Assembly (NCBI RefSeq): GCF_000276665.1
Contig: NW_004955447.1
Location: 12,116,320 to 12,180,319, forward strand
Direction: 5' to 3'
Length of the DNA stretch: 64,000 nt
Source of the DNA: Chinchilla lanigera
Taxonomy: Eukaryota; Chordata; Mammalia; Rodentia; Chinchillidae
Part shown: one piece after another, positions 22,486 through 34,784 of the stretch
Position numbering within the stretch: position 1 is the first letter of the stretch
Layout: the number at the start of each line of letters is the position of its first letter
The notes under the pieces: model-generated
Told to the model about the DNA's origin: nothing
Databases searched by the model: none
The model's input: the letters and a program-made list of their open reading frames with translations, nothing else
Program-made: the position numbers and the translations under genes

Positions 22486-22595
22486 TTTTTTTTAAATATT
22501 TTTTTTTTTGGTTTTTCTCCGGTACCGGGAACCGAACTCACAACCTTGTGCTTGCCAGGCAGGCGCTTTGCCGCTGAGCTAAATCCCCAGCCCCG
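22486..22595 (-). mobile_element. ID SINE, young, minus strand, 15-bp target duplication
   Basis: The tail reads TTTGGTTTTTCTCCGGTACC (the AGAAAAACCAAA-type tail on the other strand). The body runs through CTTGCCAGGCAGGCGCTTTG to GCTAAATCCCCAGCCCC. Exact flanking repeats AATCAAAATATTTTC lie at 22471-22485 and 22596-22610. It is close to the young consensus. Confidence 0.95.
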
Positions 22596-22642
22596 AATCA
22601 AAATATTTTCAACCATTACACTAGCAATATTTATAGTAAGGC

Positions 22643-22732
22643 TTGTTTTGCTTATTTAGTACCAGGAATCAAACTCAGGACCTCACATTTTGCAGGCAGG
22701 CACTGTGTTGCTCAGCTATATCTCCAGCCCCT
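22643..22732 (-). mobile_element. Older ID SINE, minus strand
   Basis: AGTACCAGGAATCAAACTCA, GCAGGCAGGCACTGTGTTGC, then TATATCTCCAGCCC form a diverged ID in reverse orientation, with a short degraded tail on the left. It lies only about 50 bp from a young copy. Confidence 0.85.
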
Positions 22733-25015
22733 CCCGCAAGGTTTTGGAAAATGACACTAAATTGATTCTGACAATCCAGATTACATATACCATCTTTACA
22801 CACGCAAGAAATAGTCTAATATTTTTAATCCAAGTAAAGAATACAGGCAAATAAGAGTATATATTGAAATGTTAGAATATATTATTATAATGAGCGCTCA
22901 GATGATGGGAGTATCTGAAAAATATTTTAAAATGTATTTACCTATATCTTTGTTTTCATGTCTATAATACGAATATTTTTGCTAGGGAACATTTAGACCT
23001 TAGAAAGTGTTAGAATTCATAAGGATTAATCAGTTAATACTACATGAACTACTTGTACATAAAGAAAGAAGAACAAAGGACTCATATATTCATTAAAATA
23101 ATTTAGCTTCATGAAAAGAGATGTGCTATATACATCTTAGGCAAAAGATTCAATTATAAACCTAGATAGAGACTATTTGTAACTTTCATTTAAATCGAGG
23201 GCCTATATATGATAATTGCATTTCTATCTTACAGTAATGTAGTTTTAAATCAATATAAGTGCATAAATATTTAAAATACAGAAAGAAAGTACAATATTAT
23301 TGATTATAATTATAAGAAATACTTAGACCTATTGTGTAAAGATTATATTTGTCATCCTATAAACTTTAAATCTGTGTTTAATAAATGCTTCATATAAAAG
23401 GAGACCTCCAAAATTTTTAGATTTAGTTTTTCTGAAGCTATTTATTTTGCTTCCAAATTATTTTAGCTTATTTATTTATCTCTTCCATTTAGATTTACGG
23501 AAATTAATTTTTTCATTTGTTGCTCAGGGAATCGTTCACATCACTCTTCACTCTTTTGATCAGTGCATTCCATTCATTTCTGTATATTCAGTGGTTTTGA
23601 ACACCGAAAGGGCGACGATGAATGTATTTTTACCAATATCCTTGATATTTTTATTTTTGTTGCGCAAACCTTTTGTAGTTTTGAAAATATAAAGCAATGT
23701 TTAAATTGCATTCTGAGTTTCAAAAATGACAAAATTACTTAAAAATTCAGAGAACTTTATCACCTAGTTGTCTTAACGGGCTAAGTGAGGAAGAAAGAAA
23801 AAGAAATTCATACAATAATTTAGGATTTGTATATAAAATACTCTGCTACATATATTTCCAAGATTTAATACTATATAATAGTTTACTACCATGGATTAAA
23901 CTTGTGTGAGGAGAAAATTAAGAGTTTGGAATAAAAATCAAATGACACAAGTATTTATAACACTGAGTATATTCAATCACTTAAGATACCCTCTTAGCAC
24001 ATTGCCAGAAAAATCCATTAAAATGATTCAAAGAGCCTCTGTTTATATTCATGTGAAAAAATATGGAAAAGATGATGGATTTGATAAACAGTTAGTTAAG
24101 TGATTGGCTGGAACCTAATAGCTTTGAGAATGCTTTGGTCTAATGAAATTTAAAGATAAAATTTAAAATCACTCACAAAAGATTCAAGCTACACATAGTT
24201 GATATTTGTTATTTGTGATACTGCAAAGCAGCTAAGAAGAAAGAATATGAATTTGTTATAAATATCCATTTTGAAAGAAAAAATTATATTAATGGAGCAA
24301 AGGAAGCCTTATTTGATGTATATTCATCTTAATATTATACTGTTCAACATAAATGTATGTTACCCTAGGTTAGATGACTACCTCCAACTGTGATAAATTT
24401 TTAATTAACTATAATGCCAAAATATAATTATAATATACACATGAATAAATTTCACTTTTCAGGAAGGGGGTCCAGATCTTCATTCTTTAAAATATTCCTT
24501 ACATCTGATTACAAATAAACATGTGATACTTAAATCACAGTTACATTTTCTTTTTTTACATACTTTTAATAGTTATATAAATTTAGATAGTATTGAGATA
24601 TAGTTACTTTTCCAGTTCATTAGATGAACATGAGTAGCAATCCCCACTTTTTGAATATGGAGGGATTCGAGTATTGTAAACCACTGCTAATCACGTCAAT
24701 GGTCGGAACACAATTCTGAAAGTAATTTTGGGGTAGCATTTAATCTTAAGGAAATTAGCAGACAAGTATTCAAAGTTTCATTTTATAAATGAGGACATTT
24801 ATCACAGCACCACGTCCTTTCATTTATGCAACTCTTAATATCTTCCAGCGGTATTCTTGGTCCTGGTGCTACTGTGATAAAGATTTATGTAAAGTAAAGC
24901 TTTTGCTACATTACTGATAATATTGAAACAGTAGAAGAAATATAAATACTGGATGACGGACACATCATATATCCCTATAAAAATGCTATGCAAAATTAAG
25001 ATAATGATAAATGAA
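22733..25015. other. No recognisable feature (AT-rich)
   Basis: About 2.3 kb of strongly AT-rich DNA. I see no exon, RNA gene or named repeat. An 81-codon frame at 23447-23692 is hydrophobic but has no start context, domain or family I recognise. Confidence 0.4.
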
Positions 25016-25019
25016 TGCA

Positions 25020-25470
25020 TGGTCCTTTATTCATGGCTTCAGTTTCTGAATTTTCAGTCACTGCTGATCAAAAATATTAAATGAAAAATTACAGAAATAA
25101 GCAATTAAATGTGAAATAATTTTCTTATAGTATATTATTTATTCTATTTAATTATTAGTTGTTAGTCTTTTATTATGCCTAACTTATGAATTAAACTTTA
25201 TCATAGCTGTATATTTCAACTTCTACCTGGAAGAACATATTGTAAATTCAAAATAACATATACTGGGAATACAGATACTGATCTGATAAATCCAATATGT
25301 CCAATATGAAGTTGAAAAAACACATATTGGACCACTGAAAATCAAAAGACCAGCTTCATAGGATAAGACATAGTACATAAGGGATCTGGTAGTATCCAGA
25401 GTTTTGGGAATTTACATGGGTGTTGGAGTGTATCCCCTACAGGTGAGTAGGCTTACTACTGTACTTACAA
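25020..25470 (+). mobile_element. Tigger-like (TcMar) DNA transposon relic
   Basis: TTTCAGTCACTGCTGATCAA, AAATATTAAATGAAAAATTA, CAGAAATAAGCAATTAAATG, then AATTAAACTTTATCATAGC, GATCTGGTAGTATCCAGAG and GGAGTGTATCCCCTACAGG followed by TACTACTGTAC follow the order of a mammalian non-autonomous Tigger-group element. It is strongly decayed with CpG sites lost, and has no transposase. Confidence 0.6.
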
Positions 25471-26004
25471 GAATAAAAGAATATTAAGTAATACTGAGTA
25501 AAAATTGTATGAATAATTCAAACTCCAAATCTGTTTAATAATTTTTTGGTCTACTTCACGTTTACAGGAAATAACTTTCTATATCTTTACCATTGGTTAG
25601 TTTATTTATAAAACAATGGCTATGATATATTTTCATAATTAAGAAAAAACTTTCACAAAGTGTAAAATACAGCTTTATCTCATAAGGATTTGTTGTTTCT
25701 TCCATATTTCTCTTAAATCTGGAATGACCTTTGAGATAATATTTTTTAATAAAGGCATTTGGGTCTTGTATCAAGCTGAATTGTAATTCAAGCTTGATAA
25801 TATTGCACATATATTTTTTGAAATCTATTGTTATGATTCTAATGTATACTTCTGACTAAGAAACATTGAATTGAAGCCAATTCTGTCCATTTACTGCTAT
25901 CTACTATTAAACATTTTTAGAAAATAAAAATTGATTCAGTGTGCTCCTGTCCTCATGGAGTATACCTACTTCTAAAAAATAAGCTACATACTTGCTCATA
26001 AGAT
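25471..26004. other. No recognisable feature
   Basis: AT-rich spacer. The 82-codon minus-strand frame at 25562-25810 has no recognisable domain. Confidence 0.4.
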
Positions 26005-26428
26005 ATGGTCTTCACTACTTTTCTCATTACTGGAACAAAATACCCCACATCCAAGCTTAAAGGAGCAAAGCTTTATCTAGCTCACAGTTTGTAGAGGTTC
26101 AGTCCATAGTCAGCTGGCTCCAAGGCAGGGTGGAATGGCAGAGGAGAAACAGTTCATGAAACTCACAAGATAGCAAAAGTATCAAGGTGAGGGAAGAAGA
26201 GACAAGTGTCTTTACATCCCTTATGGTGTATCTAGTCTATTGGGATTAGCGTGGTGCCAACCTCAACAGTGGACTGATCCAGCAATCATGTCCACTTAAT
26301 CCCAGCACCCTTAATATCAGCATTGCACTGTGAATCAGTCATGCACTCTAGATTCAGCCACGTGCAGAAAATTCCTGATAACATGAGGTTCTGTGAGACT
26401 ACCTAGATACAAACCATAACTAATATGC
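26005..26428 (-). mobile_element. MaLR-like LTR, minus strand
   Basis: TTACTGGAACAAAATACCCC, AAAGGAGCAAAGCTTTATCT, AGCTCACAGTTTGTAGAGG at the left and ATACAAACCATAACTA at the right form the reverse complement of a MaLR-type LTR (5' end GTTATGGTTTGTAT). An L1 begins directly to the right. Confidence 0.6.
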
Positions 26429-26433
26429 TCAAG

Positions 26434-29400
26434 TAAATGGAAAGGAATTGAAATTATGCCATGCATATTATCAGCATTAAGGTACAGTGAAAGTGGAAAT
26501 CAATGGCAAAACAAACCATAAAAACTCCATAAACAAATGGAAATTAAGTAATACCTTCTTGCATAAGTAATGGGTTACAGAGGAATCTAAAGCAGAAATT
26601 AAACCTATCTACAATTAAATAATACTGCTGATACTACATAATGGAATTTATGGGGCACAATGAAAGCCATCCTATGAGGGAAACTTAAAACAATGAGCTA
26701 TCACATCTGGAAAACAGAAAAAGTTCAAACAAATAACCTAATTTTTAATCTTAAGCCTCTAGAAAAATAAGAATAAGTCAAGTCAAAGCTCAGAGGAGGG
26801 ATAAAATTATAAAGCTCAGAGGAGAAATTAATGTAATTGAGACTAAGAAAACAATAGAAAGAATCTGTGAATCAAAGAGTTGGTTAACAAGGTTAAAATT
26901 GACAAACCCCTAGCCAACCCTATAAACAAGGAAAGAAAAGACTCAAATCCATGTACTTAAGAATGAAAATGGTGAAATCATGACAGGTTCTGCAGAAATC
27001 CAGAATATCATCCATATCTACTTAGAAAACGTGTACCCAAAAAAGATGGAAAATATAAAAGAAATGGACAGGAACTGAATTAAGAAAATATTAAAATTCT
27101 GAATAACCCAGTATCAGTCAATAAAATTGAAGATGTAAGTAAACTTACCAATGAAGTAATGCCCAAGTTCTGATATATTCACTGCTGAATTTTATAAGAA
27201 ATTTAGAGAAGATTTAATGCTGTTACACCTCAGACTCCTTAATGAAATTGAAAGGAAAGCAATATTCCCAAAGTCATTCCTAGAAGCAAGTATCACAGAG
27301 CACCCAAACCAGAAAATAATCCAACCAAAAAAGAGAACTACAGGCCAATCTCCCTAATTAACATAGACACAAAAATCCTCAGTACTATACTGTCAAACAG
27401 AATGCAGCAAATCATCAAGAATTATACACCATGACCCAGTAAGATTAACCACAGGGATGCAGAGATGTTTCAATATACATGAGTCAATTAATGTAACACA
27501 GCATATCAACAAAGCCAAAGACAACCACATGATCATCTCAATAGATGCAGAAAAAGCATTTGATAAACTCCAACACCCATTCATGATAAAAACCCAACTG
27601 ATAGTTGGAAAAGCTCCCTTCAGCTCAATCTGGTAAAAGTTATCTATGACAAACCAACTGCCAAACTCATACTTGACTGTCAAAAACTGAAAGCTTTCAC
27701 TCTAAAATTAGGAACAATACGAGGATGTCCACTATCACCAGTCCTATTCAATATAATTCAGGAAATACTAACCAGAGCAATTAAAAAAGAGAAAGAAAGA
27801 AAAGGAATAAAGATAGGAAAGGAAGAAGTGACATTATCATTATTTATAGATGATATGATACTCTACACAGAGGACACCAACAACTCCCCTAAAAGACTTC
27901 CAGATTTAATAATTATATTTAGTTACATAACTGGAAACGAGGTCAACACTCAAAGATTAGTAGCATTTCTGTGTACAAATAGAAAGCTCACTGAGAGAAA
28001 TTAGAGAAGCCACACCTTTCAGTAGAGCATAAAGAAATAAAATATGTAGGAATCAACCTAACAAAGGAAGTAAAACAACTTTACATTGAAAACTACAGTG
28101 TTGTAAAAATAAGATCATAGAATATATCAGAAAATGGAAATGTAGTCCTTTCTCTTTGTTAGAAACAACCAATATAGTGAAAATGGCCCTACTCTCAAAA
28201 TACAGATGTAATGCAAATCCCAATCAAAATAACAGTAGCATACTTCACAGAATTATAGAAAACAACTCTAAAATTTATTTGGAACCAGAAGAGATTAAAA
28301 ATAGCAAAAAATACTTCTGAGAAAAAAGGCAAAGCAGGAAGCATCCACAATCCCTGACTTTAAATCATAGCACAAAGGTACTGTGATAAAAACAGCATGA
28401 TACCAACAAAAACAACAAAAAGAGACCCGAGGATCAGTGGAACAGATTAGAAAATACAGAAATAACTGCAAACACACTCAGCCACCTTATCCTCAGCAAA
28501 GTGACCAACCATCTTCACTAGAAGATAGCTTATTTAATAAATGTTGCTGGAAAAAAAAAAAAAAAACTGGATTTCCACATCCTGAAGACTCATACTACAC
28601 CCATGTCTATCACCATGAACTAAACTATAATAAAAATGGATCAAAAATCTAAACATTAGAACAGAAACACTAAATGCTGGAAGAGAATAGGTAGAAATCC
28701 TAAAGACATAGCTGTAGGCAAAGACTTTAGGAACAAATTGCAGATCACAGGAGAAATATTGAAAAGAATCAACAAGCGGGACCTCATTATATTAAGAAGT
28801 GCTTCCACAACCAAAGGAAATTACCAACAGCTTGAAGGGACAACCTACAGTGTGAGAAAAAAAATTTTGTCAGCATTTCTTCAGACAAATAACTAAAATT
28901 CTGAATTTAAAGAACTCAAAAAATCAGACATCCCAACTTAAAGACCCAGTTCAACATGGGCATCTGAACTAGACAGACACTTCTGAGATGAGGTATAAGC
29001 AGGAAATAAATATATAAAAGAAATGTTCATCACTGTTCATTGGAGACACGCAAACTGCAACACTGCTGAGATTCCATCTCACCCTAGAAAGAATGCCCAT
29101 CATCAAAAAAATCAACCAATAACAAATCCTGGAAAGGCTGTGTGGAAAAGTCTACACTCCCTCTGTGTCTAGACTCCCACCTACAGTGGGAGAGTAGACT
29201 GCTGCAACTACTGTGGAAATCAGCGTGGAGATTCCTCAGAAAACTAAAGCTAGAAGTTCCATTTGACCTAGATTTCCCCCTTTTTGGTATTTTCCTGAGT
29301 GAATTAAAACTCTCATACCACAACAATAACTACACACATGTATACAGCAACACAGTTTGTAATAGCTAAATCTTTGAAATAGTCCAAAAGCCCATCAACT

Positions 29401-29875
29401 CATAAATGGATGAAGAAGACGTCTTTTTTTATATACAATGGAGTACTACTCTGCCATAATGAAGGATAACTTTAGACATTTCTGGGTAAACGGATGCACC
29501 TTGAGACTATTCTCTTAAGTGAAATAAATCACACATACACGTTCCAACATCACATGGTTTCTAGGGTGTGAGAATCCAAAGGTATAAATAAGAACTAATA
29601 CATATGATAGATATTGTGCAATAGGAATAAATGTCGAATGGGAAGAGGAACCAGGGAGGAAGGAGGGGAGAAGAAATGAAAGGAAAAGAAAAAACAAGGA
29701 AAAAGGAAAAAATGGAAACAAAGCTTTTGTAAACAAGGAGAGGAACGGGTGTTTAGGGAGGGGAGGGAAGGAGAAAGGGAAAATGTGAGATATACCACGT
29801 ACAGGTTTGAATTCCCTCTGCTGCGTGTGAACATCATGCATATCTAAAATGTTCCAATAAACTTAATTAGTAAAA
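26434..29875 (+). mobile_element. L1 ORF2 relic, reverse transcriptase to 3' end
   Basis: A 5'-truncated LINE-1 of about 3.4 kb. It starts in the ORF2 linker before the reverse transcriptase domain and runs through palm, thumb and C-terminal region to a purine-rich 3' UTR (about 29640-29790) and 3' end. In the palm, positions 27530-27570 encode [14 protein letters not shown], a highly conserved L1 block. The catalytic loop at 27843-27854 reads F-I-D-D instead of F-A-D-D. Frames are broken by many stops and shifts. The endonuclease domain and ORF1 are absent, so the copy is dead. A 90% AT-looking purine-rich UTR gives long antisense pyrimidine frames (29515-29841) that are not genes. Confidence 0.92.
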
Positions 29876-30515
29876 GTGTAAAATACATATGGACAAAGAA
29901 TATTTAAATAAACAGAGAAGAAGGAATTGGAAACAGACAAAACACTCCTTGGTCTGGCCAGAATTTTCATACTAAAATCAAGGAACATTTTGCCTTTTCA
30001 TAGCAGTGTCTGAGGATTTAATTTTCAAGAGATACCGATTTTGCCAAAGAAAACCAATTCATATATATAAGCAGACCAGATGAACTTTACATTGCAACAA
30101 AAGTAAACATTTAAATATCCATGTTCATTGTATTATTTTTAAACCTGTATATTCAGAGGGATTTTAAATTCCCTGTGTTTGACAATAAAACTCAAAGGTA
30201 TAGATAGAAACACACAAACATGCATGTACCAGTACAATGCTTGGTACTCATTGAAAACTCATGGATGAAAGTCATATCAGTTGAAACCAACCCTGAAGTA
30301 AAATCAGTGATAAAACTACTAAACAAGTATATCCAATGCATTAAAATACTTTTCAAGAAATTAGAAGATTGACCATGTTAATTAGAAACATCAAAGATAT
30401 ATAAAAGAACACAAAATTTCTAGATAAACAAATAGCAAATTCTGTGACAAAACATACCATAGGGAATAAAGAGAATATTGGATATTATAGAAGGAAAGAT
30501 TAATAAACTTGCAAA
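29876..30515. other. No recognisable feature (AT-rich)
   Basis: AT-rich DNA to the right of the L1. Nothing can be named. Confidence 0.4.
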
Positions 30516-30517
30516 CA

Positions 30518-30720
30518 TGGTGTGTCAGGCTGAAAGACGCCCGTGTGCTAAACCCTAGAGCTGTAAGTCACATGACAGTAGAGGGTCTTTGTGAATATGA
30601 TTTGTGAATGGCTATAGGTGAAAGAGTCATTCTGGATCATTCAAGTAGGCTCAGTGTAATAGAATGAGTGCTTGAGGAGAGAGAAAAGTCAGAATAAGAG
30701 TCAAACAAAGAGTAAAAATG
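30518..30720 (+). mobile_element. MLT1-like LTR fragment
   Basis: GGTGTGTCAGGCTGAAAGAC, then GGGTCTTTGTGAATATGATT and TTCTGGATCATTCAAGTAGG followed by CTCAGTGTAATAG follow the order of an old MaLR/MLT1-type LTR 5' half. It grades into a GA-rich simple repeat. Confidence 0.5.
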
Positions 30721-30778
30721 AGAAAGGGAGAGTAAGAGAGAGAGAGTGAGGGAGAGTAAGAGAAAGAGTGAAAGAGAA
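30708..30778 (+). repeat. GA-rich simple repeat
   Basis: Purine tract built of GAGAGA, GAGTAA and AGAAAG units, continuing from the LTR-like fragment. Confidence 0.8.
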
Positions 30779-30884
30779 TTACAACATTCTTTATTACACC
30801 TGAAAAATGTTGGTCATGAAATTACTACAGTGAAGGCATTTTTGGGGAAAAAAAATCAACAAATAGACTTAAATTATATTGCCT

Positions 30885-30968
30885 TCATTTTAAAGAGAAT
30901 AAAAAATAATAAAATAACAACATAGCTGAAAACAAAACAATAAAAATGATACAGGGTTTCATTTTATA
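30885..30968 (-). mobile_element. Short L1 3' end, minus strand
   Basis: TTCATTTTAAAGAGAATAAA, AATAACAACATAGCTGAAAA and ATAAAAATGATACAGGGTTT are the reverse complement of the extreme 3' UTR end of the local L1 lineage (compare 46860-46950). Only about 80 bp remain, so it is very severely 5'-truncated. Confidence 0.7.
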
Positions 30969-32295
30969 TGCATCCAACAGGATTAGTTTATGAGGCTAAA
31001 ACTCTCTAGGGGCTGCCAGAATGTGTGTTAGGAGGTAGAACCTGATTCTTATTCTGACGCCTGACAGCAGTTACCTGCTCAAGAGGTACAAATATTTAAG
31101 CACAGAAAACAGAATATAATGTAATGCTGACCCAAGGCATTACTGAATGTAAAAGAAGCCATAAAAATCATAAACAAAACAATGTATACTATGAATAAAA
31201 GGAAGATGAGAGTGCTTTGAAACAGTGCAAAAAAGAGATGTGGAAAAAGTACTATCCTGTAAGTATTCACAAGTGGGATCCACTGAAACGCATGCCTCTG
31301 ATTTTGCATGCTGAACAGTCACAGAAAATGTAGTAAAATTATAATAATTCCTTTTTAAAAACTTTTTTAAACAGCACTTTGTGATCTATGGGAACTGATG
31401 ACCTTTAACTTAGAGTATAAAATAATTTTATCCAAGTAGGCAGAAAATATAGAATTGGAAAAAAATATTTGCACTTATGGACTTTTAATTTCCACATTCC
31501 CTGAGTCTGTTATTTCCTGAAGGAGAAGCCTCCTGAATTTGCTTTCAAATTTTCTACTCAAGAGAAAAGCACTTTTAGTTACTTAGCTAGTCCTCAGAGC
31601 CTGATATTCCTGGAACACAGCATGAGCTGTATCATAAAATGAAACTAATTTTGGCACAATTTGGACATTTGATAGCATTAATATCTCCATTCCTCCTATG
31701 AAAAGTTGGGAAACTAAGACTTTTTAGATCTCACTATATTTGGAATCAGGAACTAAATTGATCCCTTACTCTGTTTAAACTCTGATTTAAAGAACTTGGT
31801 TTTAATTAAATATAAATAACCACTAGTAAGATATTTTCTTTGGTATACAAATTTGCATGGCCATACTGATAGAAAATAAACACCATAGCATCAGAAATAA
31901 CTAGTAATCTGATAAAAGAGAATTAGACATTATTTTAAGGGTGTGTTTCAATATTTCATGTGTAGAGTGGGCAGGAAGTAGGTGGGGACAGAAGTTTCTG
32001 AGAGCAGTAAAACTCTTGTCCATTCATATCTTGCTAAATCCCAAAGCTTCTTGAAAAATTTCATTTACAATTTAGAAGTTTAGTGACCACATTTTAATTG
32101 TGGACGTGGATTGTTTCAAGACAATAAAGTTCCAGCTACAGCGTGAATTCCATACATCATTTAATTCTATGGGCACAAGTGAAGTGTGAATGAATGAATG
32201 AATGACCCTATGCAATGACTTTCTACGTTAGTTGAGAAATTACCCTGGTACAGTCCTAACCTCAACCTTTACAACTCAAATAGTTTTTATTTCTT
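30969..32295. other. No recognisable feature
   Basis: AT-rich spacer with a small TGAATGAATGAATGAATGAC run at 32186-32206. I found no gene. Confidence 0.4.
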
Positions 32296-32299
32296 TTGA

Positions 32300-32530
32300 A
32301 AATAATTTTTTTTATTTTCATGGTACATCCTTAGTGGCCATAATCACTACCATCCTCCCGGGGAGTTGGTCTATGTATATAAAAATCTCAGTTATTTTTC
32401 CATTCCCTTCCCCTCTCTGACCTTCCTTCCATCGCTTGATTTCCTTTTTGCAGAAGATCTGTCTCCCTATTTCCTGTTATCTTATGTTTTACTCTTTCTT
32501 CCAGAATAATCACACACATAAAACACATTT
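32300..32530 (-). mobile_element. L1 3' end, older subfamily, minus strand
   Basis: TTTTTTTATTTTCATGGTAC at the left, then a pyrimidine-rich CCCTTCCCCTCTCTGACC block, GCAGAAGATCTGTCTCCC and TCTTCCAGAATAATCACAC match the general layout of the L1 3' ends at 8140 and 47085. Confidence 0.55.
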
Positions 32531-32887
32531 AGTTTGAACCGGAAAGTTTTTAATGGTCTTGAGGAAATCTAGACATAATAAAAATGTTTAATTTTACATT
32601 ATGAAGTCTGTCCTAGAAGTAGTGGAACATACTGGGCAGAAGACCGGCCCACATGTCAGTTATTATAAATCATTATTTCAAAAAGACTTTCTTTAACATC
32701 AGAAGAGTAGAATGGACCATTTATTTAGCCGAAACACATAGTTCTGTAGTTTCAACTAAAGATGAAATTGCCATCAAGGTATTTGTTCTGTTTTCCTCCT
32801 TAAGTAACGGGGAACTATGGTATGTGAGGGGGGATGTGTGGTGGGGAAAGGTTTTATGGTGAAGGAGTTTCCTTAGTGCTTGTTAAA

Positions 32888-32913
32888 CTGTGCTTTGCTT
32901 TGCTTTGCTTTGC
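32888..32913 (+). repeat. (TTTGC)n short tandem repeat
   Basis: Four consecutive TTTGC units in GTGCTTTGCTTTGCTTTGC. Confidence 0.85.
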
Positions 32914-33199
32914 CTTAGAGATACCTTGGAGTAGAGGCTAAATTACACTGGTCTGCATTTGAACGGGAGTTCTATGGAGATGTTATTTTAACAATGCTAA
33001 ATAAGACAGCTGGGAAAAACACCAACTTATCTCATCTATAAAATATTTAAGTTGTTTGATTCTCTCTCTTCTTAGTGACCACCAGCAGTTTGGATTTAGT
33101 ATTTTATGTTGCAGTGTCAGAATGTGATATGAACTGGAGGTGGGTGGGAGCTGAACTGTCAAATAACAGGATAAGAGTTTAAAACAGTGAGCGCACTTC

Positions 33200-33830
33200 A
33201 AAGAATTAAATATGTAATTCGGTACGGCAATGGTGCGATCATACCCCACAGCTGCAGGAAACACTGACCGCGCTTGCATGCGGCCCAAGGAAGCAGATGG
33301 TCGGGTGACTCAGCCCAGTTTTGTCAGTCATCTCATCTGCGGGATTCGGGACAAACAAGCTCCTGTAGTTTTATGGACATTGGGTGGAGTGGAGAGGACG
33401 ATGGGAGGAATGGAAAATTCTGGGTACTGATTCAAAGTGTGGAAGTGTCTTGCAAATGTCCCCCTGCTTCTCCCCAGAAGGAGGTATTTTCAGAGAATCT
33501 TGAAGATGTTGGTTTGATGTGTAAGATCAAGAGATCTAAGAATGAATGTGCCTGCTTAGCAATGTAAATACACTAAAAGCACAGTCAGCCATGTCGGCTG
33601 GAAGCCTTGGCTGTGGCTTCTTTACAGGACTATAGGGTCCTGGCCAGGCACAGGTCTTGGAGGGGGCAAGGGTCTGTGCAGGAGGCCGGAGCTGTGAAGG
33701 CCTTGAAATTGTATCTGGCAAGGCCTGGTGAATCATACAGGTTTATCTACCTGCAGGACTCCTCAGCCAGTTTTACCACGCGAAAAGGAAGTGGACGCAT
33801 GCAATTGCTTTGCTCTATCCGATGAAAGTA
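33200..33830. other. Non-repetitive, GC-richer segment
   Basis: This stretch is richer in G+C than its surroundings and matches no repeat I know. It contains a TGACTCAGC site (AP-1-like) near 33306 and several CpGs. Frames of 66 to 101 codons overlap on both strands but show no family resemblance. It may be an old LTR beyond recognition or a regulatory element; both are speculation. Confidence 0.25.
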
Positions 33831-34330
33831 GTTTATGATTAGCTATTACATATGCAATTGTAAAATCAAATAATGACTAATAACTATTATTTCTTTTAAA
33901 AAGGCCCACAAAGTCAATAATAAGCTTACAAATTAATACATTTGCTTTTAGTGTACTCGATCAATGAGCATGCTACATGATGTAATTTTAAGAGAATAGT
34001 AGTCTACAAAGACACAAATATAAAATAATCAGAACGATAATGAAGTCAAAGCAATTTCCAATGTGTCATAAAATTAAAAGGATAATCAATAAAGTACAGA
34101 GTTGATATATTACATCGATTGTAACTATTCTATAACACCCCAGAATAGATGATTATTTGAACTGCTTGACTACTTTTCATTGAATCTTTGACTCTAAGAT
34201 GAAGTTATTTCATGTGTAGAAGTCGAAGCAAAGTCCATATGACTGGAAATAATATGACAAGCCTTCAGCAAAACACATCAAATCGTGACTGTCCATTTAA
34301 TTTCTCTACTCCTGGGAAGCTCCAAATCAG

Positions 34331-34784
34331 ATTAAAAAAACAGAAAAGAAAGAAGGGGGAAAATATGTATATATGTATACACAAGATAGCTAACGTATTT
34401 GTACTATTGATTTTTATTGCTTTATTGAAAGATCCAGTCAATGACTAATTGTTTGATTAATCTTACATGTCTGTATTTGTTTATCTGAGTAACCAATTTG
34501 AAGATAACAATATGTAAAACAACAATTATTGGGGCTGGGGATTTAGCTCAGCGGCAAAAGTGCCTGCCTGGCAAGCGCAAGGTCGTGAGTTCGGTTCCCG
34601 GTACCGGAGAAAAACCAAAAAATAAAAAATAAAAAAAAATAAATAAAACAACAATTATTGTTAATTTCTTTTCACCTTGTCTGAAAATCTGTATTGCTTG
34701 TATTGTTTGTGTCTTATTTTGTAAACGTGGGTGTGTTTGTTAATATATTTTCATTCTTTTATCTTTAAAATAAAAAAAAGAAAG
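34331..34784 (+). mobile_element. 5'-truncated L1 3' UTR, interrupted by ID
   Basis: A purine-rich start (GAAAAGAAAGAAGGGGGAAA), then TGTATACACAAGATAGCTAAC, TTTATTGAAAGATCCAGTC, one UTR module (ATCTGAGTAACCAATTTGAA), and the 3' end ATCTTTAAAATAAAAAAAAG. The module is present once. A young ID SINE splits it at 34531. Confidence 0.85.
34532..34643 (+). mobile_element. Young ID SINE inside an L1, 17-bp target duplication
   Basis: The body has TTAGCTCAGCGGCAAAAGTG and GAGTTCGGTTCCCGGTACCG with the AGAAAAACCAAA tail extended by A/AAT runs. The exact flanking repeat TAAAACAACAATTATTG lies at 34515-34531 and 34644-34660, within L1 sequence. The ID is therefore younger than that L1. Confidence 0.96.

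Noticed and set aside
29515..29841. 108-codon hydrophobic, F/S/P-rich minus-strand frame that resembles a membrane protein
   Set aside because: It is the antisense of the purine-rich L1 3' UTR. The apparent hydrophobicity comes from TTC/CTT-rich codons.
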